Assembly: GCA_036925085.1 (NCBI GenBank)
Contig: JAUPFP010000068.1
Location: forward strand, 403,501-467,500
From: Brachycybe producta
Taxonomy: Eukaryota; Arthropoda; Diplopoda; Playtdesmida; Andrognathidae
DNA length: 64,000 bases
Direction: 5' to 3'
Shown here: positions 1 to 10,722 of the stretch, in pieces
Layout: the number at the start of each line of letters is the position of its first letter
How positions within the stretch are numbered: the stretch's first letter is position 1
Position numbers and translations under genes: made by a program
The notes under the pieces: generated by a model
What the model was told of the DNA's origin: nothing
Seen by the model: the letters and a program-made list of their open reading frames with translations, nothing else
Database searches by the model: none

Positions 1-596
1 TGAAAAAAACTCTTAAACCGGAAAAGATTTAAGTTGAAAACCGTGAAGTAGAAAAAGAAATCAAAATATTAAAAAAAAAAACAGCTGAAGCAAAGAAAAA
101 AGGATTCAAAAGTTTACATCGATTTTAAGCTTGAATTTCAGCTTCGCTTTTTTTTTTCTTTTCTTGTCAGAAATACCAATTTTAAAAATCTTCTTAGAAG
201 AGAAAAAAAAAACTCAATAGAAAAAAATATCTAAAAACACTTTTCCATCCATTGAGAATTGACTACATTTTTTTTTGTTCTTGTTTCCAATTGAACCTGA
301 ACTTTCTATCTCATCTTATTGATTTGCTTCTTTTTTGTGTTGTTGCAACAATGTTGTTGAATGTTTTTTTTTTTAATTTTTTATTGAATTTACAGACAAT
401 TTTCAGACATTTTTTTAAAGCTTTCTTGAGAGTTGTGAGGGCCAGTTAAACCTTAGACTATTACTTTACTGGACTGGCAACTCCCTATCTTCTCCATGTT
501 AAAGCATTGAATGCATGTTCTTAGGCAAAAGTGATGCCAGCTCCGTCTGGTGCATAATTTTTTTACAGAAAATCGGAGTGAAAGTCTGTTTTTATT
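1..596. other. AT-rich sequence without a recognisable gene
   Basis: Homopolymer A and T runs dominate. A 65-codon open frame around 252-449 is low-complexity F/L-rich and has no recognisable domain. I see no RNA gene or repeat family here. Confidence 0.6.
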
Positions 597-715
597 TTGT
601 GTGGTTCGACGGTGATTGATGTGACGTCAGAGTACATAACCAACCAATCAGAAGTTACGTTCGTCATAAAAAAGGCGGAGCCAACTTGTGTTCGTCCCGA
701 TTTCTAAATGCCTGT
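597..715. mobile_element. Family A MITE, partial (one arm plus centre)
   Basis: The central TGTGACGTCAGA word, the CCAATCAGAAG arm, AAAGGCGGAGCCAACTTGTG and the terminal ATTTCTAAATGCCTGT are present. The opposite arm is missing, so the element is truncated near its centre. It is non-autonomous and carries no coding sequence. Assignment rests on its match to full copies such as 2981-3188. Confidence 0.8.
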
Positions 716-1487
716 ACCAAATGGGCACAGATCCAGACCTGTTCTCGGAAGCAGGCCATTTCGGATAGCCCGAATATCAATTTCAAAACACCAGTTGTTG
801 GTTAACTTAAAAGTGCTTTAGTTTGAAGAAGAAGAAAGAAAAAACTAAAAGTGACATGATTCGTGTCACAATAAAGTCAATCTCTAAGTACTTTTGTGCA
901 ACAACCCAATTCTAAAAAGAAAAAACGCAGCATTTCAAAAAAAAAAAAAAAAAAAAAAAAAACAGCCAAGAATAAAAAAAAAATCGCCTAAAAAACTATA
1001 CCATAACTTCATCCCTGATCCTCCCCTTTCAACCTCACTCTTTTTTTCCAACCAACCGACCAACAACAGAGAGAATAATAAGAAAAACTTTCATAGAAAA
1101 AGGACCAAACCCTCCCTTTTAACAATTTGAAACGTATTATTATGACATGCTCAAAGGTTGAGTGAGCACATCTTAAAAAAAAAACCTCAACGTAAAGAAA
1201 TAATAAACATACACACAGTCAGATATATATATAGGAATTTTTGATCCTTTTTCTTGAAAGACATTGATCTGTATTTGACACAACATCAAACAAAAGAAGA
1301 AGAAAAACCTCTCAAAAGACCAAAAAGAAGAAAGTGCAAAATCACCAATAACAAACCTACTTGCAAAATACAACCAAAAAAAAAACCGCCCTATCATCAA
1401 AAAAAAATTCATAAAAGATCGGTCTACTCTCGTCCATTCCCTTTTCATTCTTAACTTATCGCCGCCATCTTGTGACAGATACCTCCT
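716..1487. other. AT-rich spacer with a poly-A tract
   Basis: Contains an A homopolymer of about 24 bases near 939-961 and K/N-rich open frames that come from A-rich sequence. The word CCGCCATCTTG at about 1462 resembles a YY1 site. No gene recognised. Confidence 0.5.
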
Positions 1488-1696
1488 ACAGGTAGTTAAA
1501 AATAGGTGAAAACTTCAGTTGGCTCCGCCTTTTTTTTATGACGACCGGCAACTTCTAATTGGTTGGTTATGTAGTCTGACGTCACATGCTCCACCCTTTT
1601 CAACGTCGAACCACACAACAAACCAATTAGAAGTTGCCGGTCGTCATAACAAGGGCGGAGTCAACTGAAGTTTTCATCTATTTCTAAACTGCCTGT
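1488..1696. mobile_element. Family A MITE, full length
   Basis: A 209-bp palindromic element running ACAGGTAGTTA... to ...AACTGCCTGT. Both arms contain TTGGCTCCGCC or its complement and a CAACTTCTAATTGG segment. The centre holds GTCTGACGTCACATG, which breaks the symmetry and gives the copy an orientation. I see no convincing target duplication here. It has no coding capacity and would need a transposase in trans. Confidence 0.9.
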
Positions 1697-1797
1697 CTCC
1701 TTCATTTCCTCAACAGGGCTCCGTATAAAGAGGCCTGGAGTTCAACTTGGATTACTAACGTGGTTCCAATGCCACTGCCAACGCTCAACAACACAGC

Positions 1798-1929
1798 CAG
1801 TTGGGCGCAGCCAGAAAAATACCGTTAGCCCCGCCCTTTTATGAGCATCAGACAAATAAAAAACAGAATCAAACACGTCACAAACCTAAATAACCAATCA
1901 GAACGAACTTTTCTGGCTGCGCCCAACTG
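1798..1929. mobile_element. Family B MITE
   Basis: A 132-bp element with near-perfect terminal inverted repeats CAGTTGGGCGCAGCCAG and its complement. Inside it shares the word GCCCCGCCCTTTTATGAGC with families A, C and D, but its ends differ. A second copy lies at 5595-5722. No clear target duplication. Confidence 0.82.
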
Positions 1930-2157
1930 CATCTTGCAATGACTGCCTTTCAATCCCCATTCCAACCTTCAGAAGTCCAATCCCATCCCAAACTAACTGA
2001 AGAAAAGAGAATTTTAGGAGACAAAACGGCGACATGTTCCTTCTATTCTCTCTCTCAACTACCACTTTCTACTATCTATCAACCCCCCCCCCCCCCTTCC
2101 AAAAAAAACATAATCCAACCCGTTACTCCATCAATATACAGTTATATTTGTATTATG

Positions 2158-2347
2158 TTACTGTCAATCTGCGGAAATCAGTAAATCTGCAGATTGCCTA
2201 GGCAATCTGCAAAACGACCAACCTGCCAGTGAATCTGCAAAATTCAGTACCTGAAGTGTATTGAAATTTGCCGATTCACTAGCAGTTCGATAATTTTGGA
2301 GATTGCCTAGGAAATCTGCAGTTTGACTGATTTCCGCAGATTGACAG
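2158..2347. mobile_element. Family I palindromic MITE, copy 1
   Basis: Inverted arms begin TTACTGTCAATCTGCGG and end with the complement CCGCAGATTGACAG. Each arm contains ATTGCCTAGGCAATCTGC, itself a palindrome. Homologous copies lie at 21,070 and 56,341. The flanks are TA-rich, compatible with a TA-targeting (Tc1/mariner-like) origin, which is an inference. Confidence 0.85.
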
Positions 2348-2864
2348 CACCATGTTTCACCCAACAACCCTCCGCCAACCTCCCTCCCTTCCTCCTCCCT
2401 CAGCAACAAAACCACTCTTGCTATAAAGACCTAAGGAGAAGAAGAAAAAAAAAGAGCTATTCTTCTATTTTATGACAAAATAAAGCCATTTTGCTGACAT
2501 CTTAGGGATTTGCAACAGTATCATCAAGTTACCACCCACTCCCTCAATCCTTATTCCTCAACCTCTCCCCCACCCACATAAAATACCACCATAAAAATGT
2601 ATTCTTCAGCTTCTCATTCGCTTCATAAATTGATGTGCGCAAAATGCAACCCAAAAAAATGCACACATTTTGGTGGTGGTGGGGGGGGGGGGGGGGCTAT
2701 TTTATACATGTATTTCCAAAAATCGGTTCTCCAGACATAAACATTAGATGAAAAGAATTTCCTTTTTTTTCTTCCTAGGAATACAAAACCAGAATACAGA
2801 AATGATTCCCGATTGTTCAAATCTGTTCAAGAGTGGATTGGAGGAGGCTCTTGCTTTTTTTTTT

Positions 2865-2965
2865 TTTGGAGAATTTGAAAAATTATTCCGCAAGCAATCA
2901 CACAAAAAAAGGCCTGTGCCAGAGAGACAAGAAGTCCGTCCAAAATTCATTTTCAAAATTTGCTT
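2865..2965 (+). repeat. Dispersed repeat P, copy 1
   Basis: The segment GAATTTGAAAAATTATTCCG followed by GCAAGCA, a GGCCTGTGCCAGAG-like stretch and GACAAGA recurs at 33,550-33,615 and 48,780-48,890. It sits directly beside the family A copy at 2981. Family and mechanism unknown. Confidence 0.65.
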
Positions 2966-2980
2966 TCTTTAGTGTCAAAG

Positions 2981-3188
2981 ACAGGCATTTAGAAATCAGG
3001 ACGAACACAAGTTGTGGCTCCGCCCTTTTTATGACGAACGGCAACTTCTAATTGGTTTGCTGTGTGGTTCGACGTTGAAAAGGGCGGAGCATGTGACGTC
3101 AGATTACATAACCAACCAATTAAAAGTTGGCGTTCGTCATAAAAAGGGCGGAGTCAACTTGTGTTTTCCCCGATTTCTAAATACCTGT
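2981..3188. mobile_element. Family A MITE, full length
   Basis: A 208-bp element from ACAGGCATTTAGAAATC to ATTTCTAAATACCTGT. The centre reads GGCGGAGCATGTGACGTCAG, so it is inverted relative to the copy at 1488. Only a weak match (GTGTCAAAG versus GTGTGGTTC) is seen at the target sites. Confidence 0.9.
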
Positions 3189-4683
3189 GTGTGGTTCAAG
3201 GTTACTTCTGTGCCGTACAACAGCTTGTAAACAGCTCAGTGAACGCTTCAGTAAAATATAAAATTAGTTGTTAATTGTTTCAGGTCTGGGTTATATGTTG
3301 TTCACACATAGAGTTAAATGAATTCAAATTAAATGTGTTTAGGTGAATTATACGGAATCCAGTTAAGGACATGACCCAAATTAAAAATTGACTTTAATTA
3401 TTAATATCTTAAATTGAAAATACTAAATCAATATTTTGTCAGTAGTTTATTTGATTGAATTTAAGTATTAACACAATATTTTCAGATTATTAACTGAATA
3501 AATTGAATTCGACATATTGTTTTTGTCCTTCACGGGGCTCTGTACAACACGTTTATTATTTGAATGTATTTAAATTATTAAGTGTGTACTCGGTATTAGG
3601 AAGCCTCCATTATGCTTTGTAGGTTTTTCATTGTGTTGGTTAGAAATTTAGGGATGCTTCGCACACACATGCAGAAAAAAAATACCATTCAATTTTTTAT
3701 CTAATTTGAATAATTCTATTTCTATTTATCTAGCTGAATGTATGCAGAAAGAAAAACACCCCGGTGAAACCTCTCTTCCTGCACACGGAATTCCACCTTC
3801 TTCAGCCAATAGAAAAACCGTCCTTCAATAGCATTATTCTTTATAGGCTCCTCCTCCTCCTCTTCTCTAGAAACTCAACAATGTTCTCGAAATATGTTCC
3901 GATGTAATGCGTTAGAACCAATTGAATGCGAAGAAATGCAAGAAGACAAAAAAAAAGCTGAAAGTTTATTCTGATTTATTTCTATTTTCTGCACGTGTGA
4001 ACTATACATAAGGTTGACTTTCAAAACTCAGGAAAAGAGTACTTTATCAAGGGCTCTTCAAAGTGTGCTTTTAATTTGGTTTGAATGTTGGTTTTCAAGT
4101 GTCCATCAGTAAAACACTTGAAAAGATAGAAGAAAATCATAAAAACTATTAAGATGCCCCCTTACAATCAGGCAATCACTACTAGCATTTGTGTATTGCA
4201 GTAAAAAAAACCACATATCTAATTCAACAAGGATTTTTTTTTTTACATCATTTTGTTCCTATTTTCCTTTTAGTATTTTTTCACAATAGAAAACAAAATC
4301 AAAATCAAATGATTTTTTTTAAAAAAAAAAGTTTGTAACTTTTTCCACCATTAATTTTAATTTAAGTGATTTCTTCAGAAAGAAAGAAAGCTAGAAAAAG
4401 AAAACTCAAAACTCACAAGAAAAGAAAAAAAAAGAAATGTTTACTTTCCAAATTGGAAACACTTAAAAAACTGAAAAAAGTCATCTGGTAACACAGATCC
4501 ATCTCCAACCTACCCCCCCCTCCCTCCCTAAATATATAGTCCTCTCAGCACACTTTTTCATATAAGAATCACCCTCTCATATAAAAGCTTTGATAAGAGC
4601 AATAAATAAATCGATGTATCGATCGAATGTAAGACAAATCAATTGTCTGTCTTCAAAGTTTACAAAGACACAAATTTCAAGAG
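3189..4683. other. AT-rich stretch without recognised genes
   Basis: Long unique-looking AT-rich sequence with A/T homopolymers and a CCTCCTCC tract near 3848. No frame above about 60 codons has recognisable composition, and no repeat family from elsewhere in the window is evident. Confidence 0.5.
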
Positions 4684-4845
4684 AGGCGTACGACTGAATA
4701 AGGCGCCTACTAACTGAACGAAAACGCCGAACTAAAAAAAAAAAGCACACCAAACTTTAACAAACGCCGTATTGAATAACCAATACTGTTAGGCGTTTAT
4801 TCCAGTTGGCGCTTGTTCAAGTTTGGTGCTTATCAACATGAAAAT
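4684..4845. repeat. Family T repeat (AACGCC/AATAAGCGCC words), copy 1
   Basis: Words such as ACTGAACGAAAACGCC, CACACCAAACTTTAA, GTTAGGCGTTTATTCC and AGTTTGGTGCTTA make a degenerate inverted structure. Similar words occur at 50,700-50,905 and 63,820-63,955. Probably an old foldback element; its ends are not clear. Confidence 0.55.
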
Positions 4846-4932
4846 ACTATTAAATTACTCAGCAACCATTCTAGTTTTTAACAGATTTTGAATTCCTTCT
4901 TCTTAAAAGTCGCTTCTGAAAAGCTAAGAAAC

Positions 4933-5097
4933 CTACAATTTTTAATCCGCTAGATGGCGTCTTACTTTGATAAATTTTAATCAAAATAATTCTTTTGAAT
5001 TTTTTTTGGCCCCCCCCCCCAAAAAAAAAACTCAAAAGAATTATTTTGATTAAAATTTATCAAAGTAAGACGCCATCTAGCGGATTAAAAATTGTAG
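4933..5097. mobile_element. Foldback element with near-perfect arms of about 75 bp
   Basis: The left arm starts CTACAATTTTTAATCCGC and the right arm ends with its exact complement. The arms are separated only by a C/A homopolymer loop (about 5011-5030). Each arm carries CTAGATGGCGTCTTAC, which resembles a CTCF half-core. The near identity of the arms suggests recent formation or arm-to-arm gene conversion. Confidence 0.85.
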
Positions 5098-5388
5098 CTT
5101 TTAATAAGATTTTTTTTTTCTTCTTAAGAAACAAAAAACTCATTTCGTAGATAAACAAACGACAAAAGAAATAATTAAATCTAACTGTAACCCAAAGGTA
5201 TTTCATCAAATAAACCCACCCCACCCACCCAAAAAAAAGTGAAATTGCAAATATGCAAATAAGATAGAAACAGAAGAGAGAAAAAAAAATCTAATTTTAT
5301 AAAGTCATCAAAAATGAACTTTCAAATTAATTTAACTTCTGAGAAATTTTGAATATTAAACTGTAAACGGGGCGGCCTCTCGAACTCA

Positions 5389-5570
5389 CAGGCGCAGTTG
5401 GATCCAGCACATACTAATACGTTTGCCCCGCCCCTTTTATGAGCATCAGCGCCATCTATTGGCATGATGATAAGAGGAACGGTCATTTCTTATTGGTTGA
5501 TATTTGGTCCGACGCACATACAAGGGCGGAGGGAGCAAACAAATTAGTATGTGCTGGATCCAAACGCCTG
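5389..5570. mobile_element. Family C MITE
   Basis: A 182-bp element with terminal repeats CAGGCGCAGTTGGATCCAGC and a complement ending GGATCCAAACGCCTG. The interior shares CCCGCCCCTTTTATGAGC and an ATTGGTTGATATTTGGTC segment with family D. It lies 24 bp from a family B copy. The only C copy in the window. Confidence 0.8.
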
Positions 5571-5594
5571 TATCGAACTTCTGAATATTATAGG

Positions 5595-5722
5595 CAGTTG
5601 GGCGCAGCCAGGAAAATTTTGTTAGCCCCGCCCTTTTATGAGCATCAGACCAATAACAAACAAAAGTCAAACACGTAACCTAACCTAAACCTTTAAATAA
5701 ACTTTGTGGCTGCCCCCAACTG
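5595..5722. mobile_element. Family B MITE
   Basis: A 128-bp copy from CAGTTGGGCGCAGCCAGG to GGCTGCCCCCAACTG, matching the copy at 1798 over its whole length. The right terminal repeat is slightly diverged. No target duplication seen. Confidence 0.82.
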
Positions 5723-5781
5723 CTTCTCTGATTATTCTGTTTTTCAAGCTACAAAAATGAAAAGAAACTTGGATTTATTAT

Positions 5782-5947
5782 TAGAAACTAGAAGGGTAAG
5801 CTTAATTACTTTAAAAGGTATTTTTTTTCCTGCTTGATATCTTTCTAAATAAAGCTTTTTTACGAATGAAAATGACTTATTTTTCATTTTGAAAGATAAA
5901 ATAAAAATATACTCAAGTGATTGAGCTTACAACCCTTCTAGTTTCTA
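5782..5947. mobile_element. Family O MITE, copy 1
   Basis: Ends TAGAAACTAGAAGGGTAAGC and GCTTACAACCCTTCTAG plus TTTCTA form terminal inverted repeats. The interior is AT-rich with ATCTTTC...GAAAGAT words. Other copies are at 23,589, 33,827, 39,928 and 54,784. Superfamily not determinable. Confidence 0.78.
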
Positions 5948-6376
5948 AAAACACTTTCTAGTTTCTCTTAATTTAGCAACTGACAGACAGAATAATTGTT
6001 CCGAATTTGCGCTGTTTAGAACTTCATGAAAGCCAATGAGACGCACCCCATTGGCCCAATAAAAAAATTGGGTTGGACCACGCATGTGACGTCACTCGCG
6101 TATAGCCACGCCCAACTACAAATAATACATAATCCTGATTAAATTCTTCCCAAATAAAGGAACAAAAAGAGGCAACGTGGTCACAAAATAAACTAATGGC
6201 TGTTTTTAAAGGGGGACACAATGTGTCTCCATGACTCATGGGAAGGGCGGACATTATTTAAAGGTTGGTGGGGTTGGCGCGACGATGGGTCAACAATATT
6301 TCTTATTGCTATGAAGGTCAGAACCCCCACCACCCCCTCCCTCCCCCAGCCATACATTATTTTAATACATGATCAG

Positions 6377-6765
6377 TAGAGCTCGGATTTATATGCAATA
6401 TCAAAGCAAATGTTTCTCAATTTGTGGCCCATCATCCGCCCATGTGCCAATTTTGAAGTGATCCTCATCATTCATCAATTAGAACAATTGCAATCATCTC
6501 TAATTAAAAAAGGCTCGTTAGAGACTAATAGTCTAGTTACTAAGTAGATTTCTAGCCTCTAAGTGTTTTTTTTTTATTGAAGCTAGATTTCTGGTTACTA
6601 TCAGTTGACAACTAGAGTTCTAGCCTCTAACAAGTATTTTTGATTGAAAAAAAAAACCATAATTGTTGGTTGATCTAAACGAGACTGTTACGTCCCAATT
6701 GGGCTCTTTTGCGCCCCACATATTGAGAGAAATTTGCTTGATATTGCATAAAGATCCGAGCCCCA
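6377..6765. mobile_element. Family J hAT-like MITE, copy 1
   Basis: Ends TAGAGCTCGGATTTATATGC and GCATAAAGATCCGAGCCCCA are inverted repeats. Within them are paired TTTCTCAATTTGTGG/CACATATTGAGAGAAA segments and an inner AGAGTTCTAGCCTCTAAC hairpin. Flanks ATGATCAG and ATAATCAC match at 6 of 8 positions. With the better duplication at 31,357 this supports hAT. Confidence 0.8.
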
Positions 6766-7449
6766 ATAATCACAATGAAGAAGAAGAATAATAATAATAC
6801 AAAAGCATTACACACATCTTAGTGGGCCAATGGAGCTTAGGTGGTCACTGAGTTTAGCTGAAAGAGCGGGAGAGGAGGAGGAGGAGGAGGAGGAGGGGGG
6901 GGCCAGAAAGCCCCTGAAAAACATTAAAAATGTCAGGGGCCACATTATTATATTACATTGTCATTTATGCATCCTCGTTTTCACGAGTTCACATTTAGTA
7001 ATAAAATGATTAGAAGTTATGAGCGTGTAAAAGTCTGGGTACAAACACAGATGTTGCAATAAAAGGAGATAAAACTCATAAAAGCCTCCTCCTCCTCTCT
7101 ACACTGGAGGATAATAATCAGGATAATGTGGCCCTTCTAACTAGAAAACCTCCTCCCCCACCCCCTTTCCCTCCTCACTCAGATAACAGCTACTTTTTCA
7201 ATGGCAGATTATATTGCATTCTAGGGTATGAAAATAAGAGCATTTTTCATGAAGGATTTAAACAATTATTGGATTAACTAAAAATCTCTCCCCCCCTCCT
7301 CCTCCTCCTCTCTTTCACAGCTTATGTAATGTTTCATCACCAGGATGAGGAGGAGGAGCCTATGAGGCTACAAAACTAACAATATAAGTAAATTGTGTGT
7401 TTCAAGCATACCCCCCCCCCCAATGATACAAGCATTCCACTATGTACTC
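6766..7449. other. Purine/pyrimidine-rich spacer
   Basis: Contains (GGA)n near 6870-6897, several CCTCCTCC tracts (7087, 7292-7309) and a C run near 7411. No gene or named element. Confidence 0.5.
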
Positions 7450-7538
7450 TAAGGCCGGGCGCAAATTAGGCAACTAAAATACGATCACGTGACAAGAAAA
7501 TGGTTGCTAGACACACTATATGGGTTGCTTGTTCCCTC
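7450..7538. mobile_element. Foldback fragment with GGCCGGGCGCAAATTAGG end
   Basis: TAAGGCCGGGCGCAAATTAG followed by ATCACGTGACAAGAAAATGG and TTGCTTGTTCC matches the reverse complement of 53,300-53,414. The match stops exactly where the family A copy at 7539 begins, so that insertion or a linked deletion truncates it. Confidence 0.75.
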
Positions 7539-7745
7539 ACAGGTAATTAGAAATCGGGACAAATAGAAGTTGGCTCCGCCCTTTTTATGACGAATGCAAC
7601 TTCTAATTGGTTGGTTATGTAGTCTGACGTCACATGCTCCACCCTTTTCAACGTCGAACCACAAAACAAACCAATTAGAAGTTGCCGGTCGTCATAAAAA
7701 GGGCGGAGCCAACTTCTGTTTGTCCCGATTTCTCTCTCTGTCTGT
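7539..7745. mobile_element. Family A MITE whose right end runs into a CT microsatellite
   Basis: Begins ACAGGTAATTAGAAATCGGG. The right arm reads CAACTTCTGTTTGTCCCGAT and then changes from the expected TTTCTAATTGCCTGT to TCTCTCTCTGTCTGTCTC. The terminal repeat seems to have been converted into, or to have seeded, a simple repeat. Confidence 0.82.
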
Positions 7746-8714
7746 CTCTTTCTCTCTCAGAAACACACAAGCACCATTGTTATGAATCCTTCACTGAAGA
7801 GAGTAGAAAATATAAGATGGCTCAACGTCATGCTTCCCCCCCCCGGTACGGTTGACTGCTCATTGTTATCATCCTGTCTAAGAGAGTACAATTCATGTCT
7901 TCTTATGTACAAATTGTATGGATCGATACAGAACTTGTCGGGTTTTTTTCTTCTTCTTCTTCCTCTCTCTCTCTCACTCAAGAAAAAGACAGGATTTTTT
8001 TCCGCATTTTGTCTCTCTCTCTCTCTGTTAGACTTTCACAACCACCCAGTTTGCCTTTACCGAACCCTCCACCCCCCTTTTCCCACCCTAAGACCCATGA
8101 TCCCCAATATTCTTTTGTGGACTTGACCCTATGACAAACACTGACATATTCCTCTTCCCCACACTCTCAAAAGAGGCGCTTATTGTATCTTATCAAAAAA
8201 GGCACTGCTGACACAAGAACTGAAAAAAAAACAGAGGCTCTCAAGAGTGAATAAAAGTTGTTGATGGGCTGTGCTAGTAAGAGGCGCGCCCCTTGTGGCG
8301 CCGTGTCAGAGTCAAACTCCTCACCACCCTCCCCCCTTCCACACAGACACACAAAAGTGAATAACATCATATTGGGGTGGGGGGTTGACCGCAACAAAGA
8401 TTTGTAATAAAAACGATCAAAAAAAGGAAACTGAGGGAGGAAAGAAAAGCGAATCAAGCGCCAAATATGTTCTTCTCTCAATTTCTCTTTTCCTTATCCA
8501 ACAAGACAGATATATCCGAAAGATTAATCTGTCCATATTAAATGATATTTGGACACCATTGAAGCTTAACAACACACACACACAAATATACAGAGCAGGA
8601 GAGAGGACATGTCAAATAGAATATTTCATGTCTGTCAGCAAATTCATAACAAAGTGTGTTCAAACTATTAATAATGGATAGAAGTCGTTGAAAGCGCAGA
8701 AAGAAAAGCTGAGC
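7746..8714. other. Spacer with CT-rich and CCC-rich tracts
   Basis: Pyrimidine-rich stretches give S/L-rich frames with no recognisable family. Nothing else supported. Confidence 0.45.
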
Positions 8715-8776
8715 CGAAAATGAGGTCAGGACTGATTTGCATTTATGCAAAGCCCTAAGCTCACTAAGCGTTAGAT

Positions 8777-8968
8777 ACAGACATCTGTAGACAGCTTCAG
8801 AATTTATTTGGCTCCGCCCTTTTATGAGCGTCATCAATTTATATTGGTTTCTTACTGGGTCTGATGTCACATGCCCCGTCCATTTTATTTCTAATTGGTT
8901 AATATATGGTCTGACGCTCATAAAAGGGCGGGGCAAACAAAATCTTAGTGGTGGGCAGAACGGCCTGT
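8777..8968. mobile_element. Family D MITE with mismatched ends
   Basis: The left end is the usual ACAGACATCTGTAGACAGCT and the core is intact. The right end, after GGGCGGGGCAAACAAAATCT, is TAGTGGTGGGCAGAACGGCC plus TGT, not the complement of the left. It looks chimeric or captured from another subfamily. No target duplication. Confidence 0.8.
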
Positions 8969-9273
8969 ATTGTAGTATAAGTATTTGTCATCTGAACTCT
9001 AAACAGCAAGTAAGCAGCGCCACTTATCGTTCAATGTACGCAGTTCACTGTAAAGTCTAGCAGACAGCTAAAGGATCCTTAGAGAATACTATACGAGGAG
9101 CATGTCAGAGATACTTCAAAGTACTCTTAACGCTCGTTTGAGCTCTGCGGCTGTGCAGCAGAAAGCTCACTATAATCAGCAGTCAAGCTGAGGCACAGAA
9201 TAATAAGGATTTGATGTTCTTGAGAGGCAGGAAGTCTCTTCCTGTTAACTGGTTACTCAAACCACTTCTATGG

Positions 9274-9592
9274 AGCCGCCATTTTGAAGAAGACTAGGAC
9301 CGCCATTTTGAAAAAAATTAGGGCCGCCATTTTGAAAAAAATTAGGACCGTTATTTTGAAAAGGATTAGGACCGCCATTTTGAAACAGATTAGGACCGCC
9401 ATTTTGAAAAGAATCAGGACAGTTATTTTGAAAAGGATCAGGACCGCCATTGTGAAAAGGATCAGGACCGCCATTGTGAAACAGATCAGGACCGCCATTG
9501 TGAAACAGATCAGGACCGCCATTTTGAAACAGATTAGGACAGCCATTTTGAAAAGATTAGGACCGCCATTTTGAAAAGAATTAAAAAAGAAA
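9274..9592 (+). repeat. 24-bp minisatellite (GGACCGCCATTTTGAAAAGA type), about 13 units
   Basis: Regular 24-bp units with few substitutions (CCATTGTG variants cluster at 9450-9500). The length is a multiple of three, so both strands stay open and give apparent 92-96 residue repeat proteins; I treat these as spurious. Each unit contains CCGCCATTTTG, like the complement of a YY1 site. Confidence 0.9.
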
Positions 9593-9837
9593 TTTTATCA
9601 TAGAAGTCTATAGAAACTTGTGTACATGCGCAGAAGACAAAAAAAAAATCTGTCACAAGTTAATGGCCCAATTTCACTTCTGTTCTTCTCCCCTTATTCT
9701 GTGCCCAAGAAGCGCGTAAACTAAGATAGCAATGCAGCTAGCTGAACAATCACAATTCTTACATGATGACGGCAGCCATATTGAATGCCATTGTGCATTT
9801 ATTATTACTAACATGTCGTGATGCCACCATTAAAAAA

Positions 9838-9838
<1 letters not shown>

Positions 9839-9869
<31 letters not shown>
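9839..9869. repeat. (TA)n microsatellite
   Basis: About 15 TA units in AT-rich DNA. Nothing else near it is supported. Confidence 0.9.
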
Positions 9870-9872
<3 letters not shown>

Positions 9873-10512
9873 GTGTTTAAAAAATTCTAATAAATGGTGT
9901 TCTTTAATGTCACTCTCCCTCTCTCCTTCAGTGCTCAGCAAATAAAGAAAATGCACAAATTGAGACTTTCAAGATGGCGTCAATAGGCCTGAAAACCTCA
10001 ATATATTGAACCAAATAAAAAACATCCTTCACTCATCTGCTTTTCGAGCAAACAACAAAAAAACCTTCTCATTTCTAAATTCTAATGAAAAGTACCTTCC
10101 ACATAAGAAAAAACAACCTTTTTTTTTAATCTACTTTATCTAGAGGCTGTTTTTTTACGTAAAAGATAGAAGAAAAAAACACAAAACTCCATTCAATTGC
10201 GACTCATTAAAATTCTAATTTGAAATTATATATGCATATAGTCTCAACCCTCCCTCCACCCACAGCCCCCTCCCCCCTTTTCACAACCACCCGATATATC
10301 ATCTGCATTGCAGACATTTTTATATGTAAGTTCAATTGCAACCCCCCCCCCCCCCCAAACAAACTAGGGCCTCAAAATAACAATGGCCATCCATCGGCAC
10401 CCGAGTCAACCATATTTATAATAATAAACGGCACGCGGGCCACTCCACGAGAACCACACGTGTATTCGTTAAGGTGGTTTGAAAGTATAATCGCGAGCCA
10501 CCTGACAGCGTT

Positions 10513-10722
10513 GGGCCTCTTATTTCTCAAAAGAACAAGTCTTGTAACAACTGAATTCTACGGAGCCCTTTAAAGGCCACGCATCACAAATTGACAATTT
10601 GCCATTACGAATTACCAATTTGTAACGATAAATTGTGAATTTGCGATGCATGTCCTGATCAGAGCTCCGTAGAATTCACTTTTTTTTTAACAAGACTTGT
10701 ACTTTTGAGAAACAAAAGACCC
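10513..10722. mobile_element. Foldback element (CTTATTTCTCAAAAGAACAA arms)
   Basis: The left arm GGCCTCTTATTTCTCAAAAG...CAAGTCTTGT...GAATTCTACGGAGC pairs with GAGCTCCGTAGAATTC...ACAAGACTTG...CTTTTGAGAAACAAAAGACC. The centre holds AATTTGTAACGATAAATTG-like short palindromes. Only copy seen. Confidence 0.75.

Larger units (their letters stand above)
8715..9740 (+). repeat. Dispersed repeat Q, copy 1 (contains a MITE and a minisatellite)
   Basis: Starts GAAAATGAGGTCAGGACTGA and includes TATAATCAGCAGTCAAGC, TGGAGCCGCCATTTTGAA and AAATTTTATCATAGAAG in the same order as the reverse complement of 42,225-42,492. It is longer because a family D MITE sits at 8777 and the CCGCCATTTTGAA segment has expanded to about 13 units. 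Original family unknown. Confidence 0.72.

Noticed and set aside
8538-8936. 132-codon minus-strand frame
   Set aside because: It runs across a family D MITE and repeat Q with no recognisable domain.
9268-9574. Repeat proteins of 92-96 residues on both strands
   Set aside because: The 24-bp minisatellite keeps frame on both strands; the same segment exists as two units in a non-coding repeat at 42 kb.
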